From Holdemania sp. Marseille-P2844 (GTDB taxonomy: Bacteria; Bacillota_I; Bacilli_A; Erysipelotrichales; Erysipelotrichaceae), in NCBI RefSeq assembly GCF_900120005.1, contig NZ_LT635448.1, positions 329,151 to 393,150 on the forward strand: a stretch of 64,000 bases of DNA, given 5' to 3'. This document shows positions 37,405 to 46,197 of this stretch, piece by piece. The notes below the pieces were generated by a model. It searched no databases. It worked only from the letters and a program-made list of their open reading frames with translations, and was not told the origin of the DNA. Both the position numbers and the translations under genes were made by a program. The stretch's first letter is position 1, and the number at the start of each line of letters is the position of its first letter.

Positions 37405-38661
37405 ATGGAAATTAATGCCCAACGGTTATGGAACCGGCTTCATCAGTTAGGCCAGATCGGCGTCGATCCGCAGGGCGGCGTCACACGCTGGACCTTTACC
37501 GACGCAGACACTCAGGCGAAGAACTGGCTGATCAGCGAAATGAAGGCGGCCGGGCTGGACGTGCATGAGGATCCGGTCGGCAACGTCATCGGCGTCTACA
37601 ATCCCGGCGGCAGCCCGTTAGCGCCGGTGCTGTGCGGCTCCCACTTCGACACCGTGCGCAACGCCGGCATTTTCGACGGCTGTCTGGGACTGTTGGCGGG
37701 CGTGGAAGCGGCGCAGACGTTTAAGGAAAATCAAATAGACTTGAAACGGCCGCTGTGGATTATCGGCTACCGCGATGAGGAAGGCAACCGGTTCAATTCC
37801 GGGATGATCGGAAGCAAGACGGTCACCGGAAAGGCGCTGCCTGAAGATTTCCTGGTTCAGGACGCGGCGGGCATCACGCTGAAGGAGACGATGGAACGCT
37901 GCGGATATCATCCGGAAGCGTATCGTCAGGGTCAGATCGATCCGATTTATGCCAGCGTGGAGCTGCATATCGAACAAGGCAAGGTTCTGGAACAGAATCA
38001 GTGTCCGGTTGGGATCGTCGAAGGCATTCCGTATCTGCGCTTCTATGAAGTGACGCTGAGCGGATGCAGCGGCCATGCGGGCGCGACGCCGATGAACGAC
38101 CGGCAGGATCCCGTGCTGGCGATGACCGAATGGATTCGTCAAATCACGGAATCGGCCCGTCAGAAGCCCTACACCGTCGCAACAGTCGGCTGCATTCAGA
38201 CCTTCCCCGGCTCCACGAACGTCATCTGCGATCACGTCACCTTCACGCTGGATATCCGCAGTCTGGATGAAGCTCAGATTGAAGCCTGTCTGCGGGAGAT
38301 CGAGACGTTGGAAGCCCGCCTGGAAAGCGAGGGCATTCAGGTCCGGCGCGAACTGCGGCATATTCTGTATGGCATGGATTGCGATGAACGGCTGAAGCAC
38401 CAGCTGGAAACGATTGTGGAAAAGCGGGATCTGCCGGCCTTCCGGCTGATGAGCGGCGCGGGCCATGACAGTCAGAATTTCAAGGATGTCTGCCCGTGCG
38501 CGATGATTTTCGTCCGTTCGGTCAACGGCTATTCACACCGCAAGGAAGAATATACGCCGATCGAAGACTGCGCGGCGGGCGCGAATGTGCTGATGGACAT
38601 GCTTTATCAGCTGGCCAACGAAGAAGATCGTGCATCGGCATCCCCGCAAACGATCCTTTGA
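37405..38661 (+). CDS. M20 family hydantoinase/carbamoylase-type amidase
   Basis: A 418-residue member of the N-carbamoyl-L-amino acid hydrolase / allantoate amidohydrolase branch of M20. The dinuclear metal site is visible: H80 and D82 (SHFDT), D91 (FDG), and D124-E126 (RDEEGNRF), with ELHIEQG near residue 192. A dimerisation domain sits in the middle (GHAGATPM). The family removes carbamoyl, ureido or related N-groups from amino acids or ring-opened purines and pyrimidines. It lies inside the M81 array, 13 bases after paralog 7, so it probably acts in the same pathway, for example on a ring-opened M81 product. Confidence 0.92.
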   Translation: MEINAQRLWNRLHQLGQIGVDPQGGVTRWTFTDADTQAKNWLISEMKAAGLDVHEDPVGNVIGVYNPGGSPLAPVLCGSHFDTVRNAGIFDGCLGLLAGVEAAQTFKENQIDLKRPLWIIGYRDEEGNRFNSGMIGSKTVTGKALPEDFLVQDAAGITLKETMERCGYHPEAYRQGQIDPIYASVELHIEQGKVLEQNQCPVGIVEGIPYLRFYEVTLSGCSGHAGATPMNDRQDPVLAMTEWIRQITESARQKPYTVATVGCIQTFPGSTNVICDHVTFTLDIRSLDEAQIEACLREIETLEARLESEGIQVRRELRHILYGMDCDERLKHQLETIVEKRDLPAFRLMSGAGHDSQNFKDVCPCAMIFVRSVNGYSHRKEEYTPIEDCAAGANVLMDMLYQLANEEDRASASPQTIL

Positions 38662-38778
38662 AACGATTGCCCGGTGATCAGCGCCGGTTCGTTTCCGAAC
38701 GCCCTTGATCGAAATGGAAGAAACAAGCGTCATTGAAAAAATCCAATTAACCAATCATAAATAAGGAGAGAAGTCACT

Positions 38779-40221
38779 ATGAAAGTTTTGATGGGAACCT
38801 TCGTCACAGAATCCAACGCCAACGTCCCGGCTAAAACCCGGATCAACCATTATGACATGGCCTTTGGCGAGGACTGTCTGCGCAAGATGAACGTTGCAGA
38901 CATTTACGCCGCGGCCGGCATTGAAACGATCGGCGCGATCTACGCCGACGCCGGCGGCAACGGCGTCGTCACAAAAGACGCGTTTGATTACATCGAAGGC
39001 TGTTTCGCGGACGCGGTCCAGGCGCACCTGCAGGAGATCGACGGAATTTATCTGTTTCTGCACGGCGCCAGCGAAGTCGAGGAGATCGGCTCCGGCGATC
39101 ATCACATCCTGAAAACAATCCGTGAAATAACCGGCCCGTATCTGCCGATCGCCGTGGTCTGCGATCCGCACGGCAATCTGTGTCAGGAATATGTGGACAA
39201 CTGTACGATTCTGCGCAGCTACCGCGAATCTCCGCATACCGATGCCCAAGCATCCAAACGCATCGTTTCGCAGATGCTGTGCGACCTGCTTCACGACCGC
39301 CAGCACATCCACGCCGTATACCGCAAGCTGCCGCTGATCCTGGGGGGCGAACAGAGCGTATCGGCGGATGAACCGGTGCGTTCAATCAACCGCTACATGG
39401 ACGAGCTGGAACATGATCCGCGGATCCGCAGCGTGTCCTGGCATGTCGGCTACATCCGGCATGACTGCGACGTGGCCGGCTGCGGGATTGTCGTCGTGCC
39501 TCAGAACACCGCCGATCAGGCCTATGCGGAAACCATCGCCGATCAGCTGGCAGAAACTGTCTGGAACAAGCGCCATGAATTCCATTATACGGGATTGACC
39601 GCCCATCCGGACGAAGCGTTGAAAATGGCGCTGGACTGCGCGGAAAAACCAGTGTTCATCACGGATTCCGGCGATAACGTCACCTCCGGCGCAACCGGCT
39701 GGAACACGTTCGTTCTGCGTCAGGTCTTAGCGGTAAAGGAGCTGAACAAACGCTTCCTGTTTGCGACGATCTGCGATCCGGACGCCTATGAAACGTTGGC
39801 AAAGCTGCCGGACGGCACGGAAACAAGCTTGAAACTGGGCGTGGGTTATGACGAATACTCCGCCCCGGTGACCCTGGAAGTCGTCGTGAAGTCAAAGGGC
39901 GAGCTGCGCGGCTTCATGTACCGCGATCATAACCGGGCTTACGGCTACTGCGTCACGGTCAGCGTGAAGGGCCTGCCTGTCGAGATCATGGTTGCCAGCA
40001 ATCGTCAGGCGATGGTGGAAATTCACCAGTTTACCGATGCCGGTATTGCGTTGGACGACTACGATGTGATCGTCGTCAAGCAAGGCTATATCTTCCCGGA
40101 ACTCAAGGCTGCGGGCAAGCTGTGCGTGATGTCGCTGACCGGCGGCGCGACGCCGCAGGACACCGCGTCGATTCCGTTTAAACGAATTATGCGGCCGATG
40201 TTTCCGATCGATGAAATGTGA
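38779..40221 (+). CDS. M81 family metallopeptidase, paralog 8
   Basis: A 480-residue M81 protein with D129, H131 and H153 intact. It is closest to paralog 5 (shared variable-zone features such as ELRGFMYRDHNRAYG versus SLRGYLMHDHDAHYG). The AAGGAGAG site precedes the ATG by 10 bases. The 117-base gap after the M20 gene is the longest in operon B's M81 part and could hold an internal signal, though none is clear. It ends MFPIDEM, a small change from the usual MFPIDEI. Confidence 0.9.
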   Translation: MKVLMGTFVTESNANVPAKTRINHYDMAFGEDCLRKMNVADIYAAAGIETIGAIYADAGGNGVVTKDAFDYIEGCFADAVQAHLQEIDGIYLFLHGASEVEEIGSGDHHILKTIREITGPYLPIAVVCDPHGNLCQEYVDNCTILRSYRESPHTDAQASKRIVSQMLCDLLHDRQHIHAVYRKLPLILGGEQSVSADEPVRSINRYMDELEHDPRIRSVSWHVGYIRHDCDVAGCGIVVVPQNTADQAYAETIADQLAETVWNKRHEFHYTGLTAHPDEALKMALDCAEKPVFITDSGDNVTSGATGWNTFVLRQVLAVKELNKRFLFATICDPDAYETLAKLPDGTETSLKLGVGYDEYSAPVTLEVVVKSKGELRGFMYRDHNRAYGYCVTVSVKGLPVEIMVASNRQAMVEIHQFTDAGIALDDYDVIVVKQGYIFPELKAAGKLCVMSLTGGATPQDTASIPFKRIMRPMFPIDEM

Positions 40222-40231
40222 GGTGAAGATC

Positions 40232-41674
40232 ATGAAAATAATCGCGGCTAAATTTACCCTGGAAGCTAACGAACACGTCCCGATGTTCTGCGATCTGGAA
40301 AACACCGCCCTGAGCTTTGGCAAAGAGGCGCTGTCGCACATGCAGCTGGGTGATGTCTTTGACCGTCCGGACATCGAACTGATCCCGGTTCTCTGCGCCG
40401 ACGCCGGCTGCAGCGGCGTGATGCGCAAGGGTTGTTTCAATTATCTCGAACAGCGGATTCTCAATACCGTCCGTGAACATTTGCCAGAGCTGGATGGGAT
40501 CTATCTGCATCTGCACGGCGCGAGCTTCGTGGAGGAAATCGGCAGCGGCGAGCAGCATTTAGTGCGGGAAATCCGCAAGCTGACCGGGCCGTATCTGCCG
40601 CTCGCGATCGCCTGCGACCCGCACGGCAATCTGACGCGGGACTATGTGGAAAACACGACGTTTATCCGCTCTTACCGGGAAGCGCCGCACACCGATATCT
40701 CGGCGACGGTGCAGCGCACCGCCCGCACGCTGATCGAGCAGATTGAACATCCGAAGAACGCCCGGCCGGTGTACCGCAAGCTGCCGTTGATTCTGGGTGG
40801 GGAACAGAGCGTTTCGCTTGATGAACCGGTGCGCACCATCAACCAATTCATGGATCAGCTGGAACAGGATCCGCGGATCTTAAGCTGTTCGTGGCACGTC
40901 GGTTATCTGCGTCACGACTGCCCGGAGGCCGGCTGCGGGATCGTCGTGATTCCTCAGACAGAAGCCGATCAGGCATATGCCGAAACGATCGCCGATCAGC
41001 TGGCGGAATTCGTCTGGAACAAACGCCATGAATTCCACTACACCGGCACCACCGCGGCCCCGGACGAAGCGCTGGCGATGGCTCTGGCCTTTGACGGCAA
41101 GCCGGTCTTCATTACGGATTCCGGCGATAACGTTACCTCCGGCGCAATGGGCGCGAACACGTTCATTTTAAGACAGGTGCTGACTCTGCCGGCGTTGTCC
41201 AAGCGCATTCTGTTCGCCGCGATCAACGATCCAGCCGCTTGCCACCGGTTGATGGCCTGTGCGGAGAACGAACAGGTTTCGCTGCGTTTGGGGATGGGAC
41301 TGGATGCATACAGCGAACCGGTCGATCTCGATGTCGTTGTGCTGCATCATGGCCGCCAGGCGGGAACGGCGATGTATGGTGAGGAAGGCGATTACGGACC
41401 GATCGTTACCGTGCGGCTGCCGGGGACACCGATTGATATCGCGGTCACCGACAACAATCATTCGTTTGTCGAAATCCGTCAGCTGACCGCCTGCGGCATT
41501 AACGTGGAAGACTATGATATTTTCGTCGTCAAGCAAGGCTACATCCATCCGGAGCTGAAGGCTCTGGGCAAGCTGTGCGTCATGTCGCTGACCGGCGGGG
41601 CGACGCCGCAGGATACCCGGCTTATTCCGTTTAAACAAATCCTGCGCCCGATGTTTCCGATCGATGAAATTTAA
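40232..41674 (+). CDS. M81 family metallopeptidase, paralog 9 (most divergent of the main subgroup)
   Basis: A 480-residue M81 protein. Metal motifs D129, H131 and H153 are kept, but the last is APHTD. ESNAN is EANEH, SGDHHI is SGEQHL, SGATGWNT is SGAMGANT, and QGYIFP is QGYIHP. It starts at ATG 40232; its ribosome site GAGGTGA overlaps the stop of paralog 8. The changes flank likely active-site motifs, so it is a candidate for a different substrate. It is followed by a GH1 gene 78 bases downstream. Confidence 0.88.
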   Translation: MKIIAAKFTLEANEHVPMFCDLENTALSFGKEALSHMQLGDVFDRPDIELIPVLCADAGCSGVMRKGCFNYLEQRILNTVREHLPELDGIYLHLHGASFVEEIGSGEQHLVREIRKLTGPYLPLAIACDPHGNLTRDYVENTTFIRSYREAPHTDISATVQRTARTLIEQIEHPKNARPVYRKLPLILGGEQSVSLDEPVRTINQFMDQLEQDPRILSCSWHVGYLRHDCPEAGCGIVVIPQTEADQAYAETIADQLAEFVWNKRHEFHYTGTTAAPDEALAMALAFDGKPVFITDSGDNVTSGAMGANTFILRQVLTLPALSKRILFAAINDPAACHRLMACAENEQVSLRLGMGLDAYSEPVDLDVVVLHHGRQAGTAMYGEEGDYGPIVTVRLPGTPIDIAVTDNNHSFVEIRQLTACGINVEDYDIFVVKQGYIHPELKALGKLCVMSLTGGATPQDTRLIPFKQILRPMFPIDEI

Positions 41675-41752
41675 CGCTGCCCTTGAGCGGTACATCGCCC
41701 GGCAATCCCGGAGCTTTACTGCCCTTGCTGGTCTGTGTGGGGGAAGAACGGG

Positions 41753-43165
41753 ATGCCGCCCATGAACCCAAACGGACAATTCCCCGCGGATTTTCTGTGG
41801 TCCGCTTCCACCAGCGCCTGGCAGTTTGAAGGCGGCGCGCTGGATGAGGGCAAAGGCCCGTCCGTTCAGGATATCCGGCCGGGTCAAGGGGAAATCCTGC
41901 GGACCGCCTCCGATCATCTGCATCATCTGGAGGAAGACGTCGCACTGTTGAAAGCAATGGGATTAAAGGCTTATCGCTTTTCGATTTCGTGGTCCCGCGT
42001 GCTGCCGCAGGGGCGCGGTCAAGTCAACGCGCAGGGATTGGCGTTTTATACCCGTTTGATCAAGCTGTTGAAGGAAAATCAGATAGAACCGATCGTCACG
42101 CTTTATCATGATGATCTGCCCTGGGCGCTGGCCAGGCAGGGCGGCTGGGCATGCCGGGAAACGATCGACGCCTTTGAGGACTATTGCGGGCTGATGTTCG
42201 ATCACTTCGCCGGGCAAGTCCTGTACTGGCAGCCGATTTGCGAACAAAATCTGTTGACGATCGACCGGCTGCTTTCGCCCTCCGGTTCGCTGGCGCAGGC
42301 GTTTCAGGAAAATCATCATCGGACGCTGGCGCAGGCCCGCGTCTTCCGGCGGTTTCATCAACGCGGATATCCGGGCTGGATCGGCCCGGCGCTGAACCTG
42401 GTGAAGGTTTACCCGCTGACGCCGGATCCCGAGGATGTGGAAGCTGCAATGAATATGGAATTGATCCGGAACTGGCTGGATCTCGATCTGGCTGTGAGCG
42501 GCCGGTATTCCGCCCCGGCCGCGGCGCTGTTAACCCGGCTGGGCGCGATGCCGAAGCTGGAGCCTGGGGATGCGGAAACTTTAAAAAGCGGGTTGGCGAC
42601 GATGGTTTCATTCAGCAGCTATACCTCGGTCACCGTCAAAAAAGGCGCGGCCGCAAGTTTCACGGATCCCACCGGGATGAAATATGGCTTCAATCTGCCC
42701 GGAATCTTTGAAATTGTTAAAAATCCAAAGCTGGGAACGAGCGGCTTCGACTGTGAAGTCGATCCGGCGGGAACCCGCCTGATCCTGGAAGACGTGGCGC
42801 AGCGCACAGAGCTTCCGCTGTTCATCATCGAACGCGGCCTGGGATTGAAGGAAACCCCGGATACCCGGGGTGAGATCCGGGATGTCCGGCGGATTGCCTA
42901 TCTGCGGAAACAGATCGAGCAGGCCCGCCTGGCGGCGCACGGCGTCCCGCTGATCGGGTACTGCACCTGGAGCGCGTTTGATCTGGCCAGTACGCAAAAC
43001 GGCTATCAGAAACGATACGGTCTGATCTACGTCGACCGGGAGGATGACGATCCCAAAGACTGCCGGCGGATTCCCAAGCTGAGCTATGCCTGGTTTCAAA
43101 AGGTCATTGCCAGCAGCGGGCAGGATCTGGAACTGACGGAAGAACTCAACGGTAAATCCGAATAA
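41753..43165 (+). CDS. Divergent GH1 phospho-glycosidase, copy 3
   Basis: A 470-residue GH1 protein unlike the other four. Catalytic glutamates are present: acid/base E164 and nucleophile E360. However, the usual NEP is CEQ (PICEQN), so the Asn that normally contacts the sugar 2-hydroxyl is Cys; ENG is ERG (FIIERG); and LYHWDLP is LYHDDLP. The loop DLASTQNGYQKRYG keeps Ser, Lys and Tyr of phospho-type enzymes. A modified sugar (for example at C2) or a lost hydrolytic role is possible. The ATG at 41753 has GGGGGAAG upstream. Confidence 0.85.
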   Translation: MPPMNPNGQFPADFLWSASTSAWQFEGGALDEGKGPSVQDIRPGQGEILRTASDHLHHLEEDVALLKAMGLKAYRFSISWSRVLPQGRGQVNAQGLAFYTRLIKLLKENQIEPIVTLYHDDLPWALARQGGWACRETIDAFEDYCGLMFDHFAGQVLYWQPICEQNLLTIDRLLSPSGSLAQAFQENHHRTLAQARVFRRFHQRGYPGWIGPALNLVKVYPLTPDPEDVEAAMNMELIRNWLDLDLAVSGRYSAPAAALLTRLGAMPKLEPGDAETLKSGLATMVSFSSYTSVTVKKGAAASFTDPTGMKYGFNLPGIFEIVKNPKLGTSGFDCEVDPAGTRLILEDVAQRTELPLFIIERGLGLKETPDTRGEIRDVRRIAYLRKQIEQARLAAHGVPLIGYCTWSAFDLASTQNGYQKRYGLIYVDREDDDPKDCRRIPKLSYAWFQKVIASSGQDLELTEELNGKSE

Positions 43166-43194
43166 TTTAAAAATCAGAGAACGGAGGATAGGAA

Positions 43195-44607
43195 ATGAAG
43201 GAAAAATTTTTATGGGGCAGTGCGACTGCCGCTTATCAATGCGAAGGCGCCTGGGATGCGGAAGGCAAAGGCCCGAGCATCTGGGATCAATTCTGCCACA
43301 GCGAGAAGAACACGACCGGGATTACCGGCGATGTATCCTGCGACTTCTATCATCATTATCAGGAAGATATCCGGATGATGGCTGAAGGCGGTCAGAACAC
43401 ATACCGTTTTTCCATCAGCTGGTCGCGGATCGTGCCGAAGGCGGACCGTGTGATCAATGAAAAAGGCTTTGAATTCTATGACAAGGTTCTGACGGAATGT
43501 GAAAAATACGGGATTGTACCGAATGTGACCTTAGTCCATTATGACCTGCCGGATTATGTCGGCGATCAGGGGGGCTGGTGCTGGCCGGGCATTTCCGATG
43601 AATTTGCCTATTACGCAGCGGCGGTGTTCCGCCATTTCGGCGACCGGATTCCGCTGTATGTCACGATTAATGAACCGACGCACAACGCTTCGTGCTGTTA
43701 CATGGTCGGCAATTATCCGCCGAACGAACAGGTCAATATGCAGCATTTCTGCGAGTGTGCCTACAACATGATTCTGTGCAACGCCAAGGCGATCCGCGAA
43801 TTCCGCAAGCTGAAGCTGAACGCCAAAATAGGGCTGGTGCACGCTTCCTGCAGCGCTGAATCCGTGCTGGATACGCCGGCGCATCGCGAGGCAGTCGAAA
43901 ACGGTGATCTGTTTACCAACGACTGGGTGCTGGATCCGGCGATCAAGGGCGAAATCCCGCAGAAGCTCATTGACAAGGTGAAAGCTTCCGGCATCGATCT
44001 GTCCTTTATGAAAGCGGAAGATCAGGCGCTGATCCGGGAAAACACGATTGATTTCCTCGGTCAGAACGCGTACAGCCGGCTGCTGGTCAAGCCGTATGTA
44101 TCGGGAGAAACCTGTGCGACCGTTAACAACGCCGGGAACAATGACGGTTCCGGCAAAGCGGCGAAGGAAGGCAAGACCGTTAAGGGCTGGTTCGAGTCCG
44201 ATACCGATCCGCGGGTTCCGCTGAATCCATGGGGACGGGAAATCTATCCGCAGTGCATCTACAACACCTTGATCAAGCGAAAGCAGAAATATGGCGATAT
44301 TCCGATCTATATTACGGAAAACGGTCACGGAGCCTATGACGTTGCGGATGAAAACGGCTGGGTTGAAGACGACGACCGGATCCAGTTCCTCCACAATTTC
44401 CTGGAACAGATCCTGAAGGCCAAAGCCGAGGGCGTGAACGTCATGGGCTATTATGTCTGGTCGACGATGGATCTTTACAGCTGGATCAACGGCTATAAGA
44501 AGCGCTATGGTCTGGTGCGTGTGGATTATGAGAAGGGGCTGAAGCGGATTCCGAAGAAAAGCTATTACTGGTATAAGCAGTTTATCGAGGAGCATCAGGA
44601 TCTGTAA
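43195..44607 (+). CDS. GH1 6-phospho-beta-glycosidase, copy 4
   Basis: A 470-residue GH1 enzyme with acid/base E160 (TINEPT), nucleophile E375 (ITENG) and the phospho-binding loop YSWINGYKKRYG. It is the cluster B counterpart of copy 2 at 22165, with the same length and long shared stretches. GGAGGA lies before the ATG. The two may differ in the aglycone pocket, where loops such as DYCVGNYPP versus CYMVGNYPP vary. Confidence 0.94.
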   Translation: MKEKFLWGSATAAYQCEGAWDAEGKGPSIWDQFCHSEKNTTGITGDVSCDFYHHYQEDIRMMAEGGQNTYRFSISWSRIVPKADRVINEKGFEFYDKVLTECEKYGIVPNVTLVHYDLPDYVGDQGGWCWPGISDEFAYYAAAVFRHFGDRIPLYVTINEPTHNASCCYMVGNYPPNEQVNMQHFCECAYNMILCNAKAIREFRKLKLNAKIGLVHASCSAESVLDTPAHREAVENGDLFTNDWVLDPAIKGEIPQKLIDKVKASGIDLSFMKAEDQALIRENTIDFLGQNAYSRLLVKPYVSGETCATVNNAGNNDGSGKAAKEGKTVKGWFESDTDPRVPLNPWGREIYPQCIYNTLIKRKQKYGDIPIYITENGHGAYDVADENGWVEDDDRIQFLHNFLEQILKAKAEGVNVMGYYVWSTMDLYSWINGYKKRYGLVRVDYEKGLKRIPKKSYYWYKQFIEEHQDL

Positions 44608-44708
44608 TAAGCCAACGGAAAGCCGGCGGGCATGAAAAACAGTTCATGAACCGATAGCTAAATTCAGCTTGTGCTGAATGGAAAAGAAAAAAATCAGGAG
44701 GTGAAACG

Positions 44709-46112
44709 ATGCAGAAATCTGAATTTTTATGGGGCAGCGCGACGGCTGCTTATCAATGCGAGGGCGCGTGGAACCTGGATGGCAAGGGCGTTGGCGAATG
44801 GGATGTGTTTTCTCATGAAAGTCCGCTTAACATCAACGGCGCGACGGGCGATGTTTCCTGCGACTTCTATCATCATTATCAGGAAGATATCCAAATGTTA
44901 AAGGCCGGAGGCCAGAACTCCTACCGTTTTTCCCTGTCGTGGTGCCGGATTCTGCCGGAAGGCCGGGGCCGGATCAATGAGGAAGGAATTGCGTTTTACA
45001 ACCGGGTGATCGACTGCTGCCTGGAAAACGGCGTGGTTCCCAATGTGACGTTGTTCCACTACGATCTGCCGCAGGCGCTGGTTGCGCAGGGCGGCTGGGC
45101 GAACCGGGAAATCGTCGAGGCGTTTGCCGAATATGCCGAGGTGTGTTTCAAGGCGTTCGGCGACCGGGTCAAGTTGTGGGTGACGATCAACGAACCGAAA
45201 TATTACGCCTATTGCAGCAATATCGTAGGCAATTATCCGCCGAACCACAAGCTGGATTTTGACCGTTATTTCAAGACGCTTTATCATGAAGCGCTGGCGA
45301 GTGCGAAAGCTGTCGCGGTCTACCGGAAGTTACATCAGGACGGGCGGATCGGGATTGTGCATGACAGCAGCAACGTCGAGGTCGCACCGCAGACGAAGCA
45401 TCCACAGCGGATCCGGATGATCGCCGATCTGTTCTACAACAAGCTGATTCTGGACTGCGCGATCAAGGGCGAACTGCCGGGCGCGCTGCTTCCGTGGCTG
45501 AATGAAAACGGGATCGACACTTCCTATGTGCGGTTTGAGGATGCATTGACCTTGGCGGAAGGAAAAGTCGATTTCCTGGGGCTGAATGTCTACAATCGAT
45601 TCTACATCACGGATTACAGCGAAGGGGAAACCGAAGTTTTCCATAATAACCGCGGCGCGGGATCGGCGGCGAAGGAAGGCATCCGGATTAAGAACTGGTA
45701 TGAAACAACGATCGATCCTTCGACGAAGCGCAACCTGTGGGGGCGTGAAATTTATCCGCGCTGTATGTTGAACACCTTGCGGGAAATCCGCGAACGGTAT
45801 GGCGACATTGACGTCTATATCACGGAAAACGGCCATGGCTGTTATGAAACGCCGGATGAAAATGGCGTCGTGCAGGATGAAGAGCGGATTGAGATGATGC
45901 AGGGCTATATTGATTTTATGTTCCGCGCAATGGAGGAAGGCTGTCCGGTCCGGGGGTATTATGCCTGGTCGACGATGGATTTGTACAGCTGGGTGAACGG
46001 CTATGAGAAACGGTATGGGCTGGTGCGCGTCGACTTTGAGGACAACTGCCGGCGGATTCCGAAGAAAAGCTATGGCTGGTATAAGCAGCTGATCGAAGAT
46101 TTTCAAAAATAA
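44709..46112 (+). CDS. GH1 6-phospho-beta-glycosidase, copy 5
   Basis: A 467-residue GH1 enzyme with acid/base E162 (TINEPK), nucleophile E373 (ITENG) and loop YSWVNGYEKRYG. It is the last gene of operon B; a strong terminator follows. AGGAGGTGA precedes the ATG. Aglycone-side loops (NEPKYYAYCSN; QALVAQGGWANRE) differ from copies 1, 2 and 4, pointing to another aglycone. Confidence 0.94.
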   Translation: MQKSEFLWGSATAAYQCEGAWNLDGKGVGEWDVFSHESPLNINGATGDVSCDFYHHYQEDIQMLKAGGQNSYRFSLSWCRILPEGRGRINEEGIAFYNRVIDCCLENGVVPNVTLFHYDLPQALVAQGGWANREIVEAFAEYAEVCFKAFGDRVKLWVTINEPKYYAYCSNIVGNYPPNHKLDFDRYFKTLYHEALASAKAVAVYRKLHQDGRIGIVHDSSNVEVAPQTKHPQRIRMIADLFYNKLILDCAIKGELPGALLPWLNENGIDTSYVRFEDALTLAEGKVDFLGLNVYNRFYITDYSEGETEVFHNNRGAGSAAKEGIRIKNWYETTIDPSTKRNLWGREIYPRCMLNTLREIRERYGDIDVYITENGHGCYETPDENGVVQDEERIEMMQGYIDFMFRAMEEGCPVRGYYAWSTMDLYSWVNGYEKRYGLVRVDFEDNCRRIPKKSYGWYKQLIEDFQK

Positions 46113-46163
46113 TTATTTCCTAATTGCAGCCGGAGTTGACGACAGCTCGATGCAATCGTGTTG

Positions 46164-46197
46164 AAAAGCACAGGGCCTCCCTTCCTGTGCTTTTTTC
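46164..46197 (+). terminator. Terminator of operon B
   Basis: AAAAGCACAGG pairs with CCTGTGCTTTTT, followed by six T residues. It lies about 50 bases after the last GH1 gene. Confidence 0.88.

Noticed and set aside
31546..41674. Assembly duplication as the cause of the M81 array
   Set aside because: Copies differ throughout at DNA and protein level, with different spacing and ribosome sites; only short tracts are identical.
44662..44679. ATTCAGC/GCTGAAT hairpin before GH1 copy 5
   Set aside because: Short stem without a T-run; too weak to call a terminator or operator.
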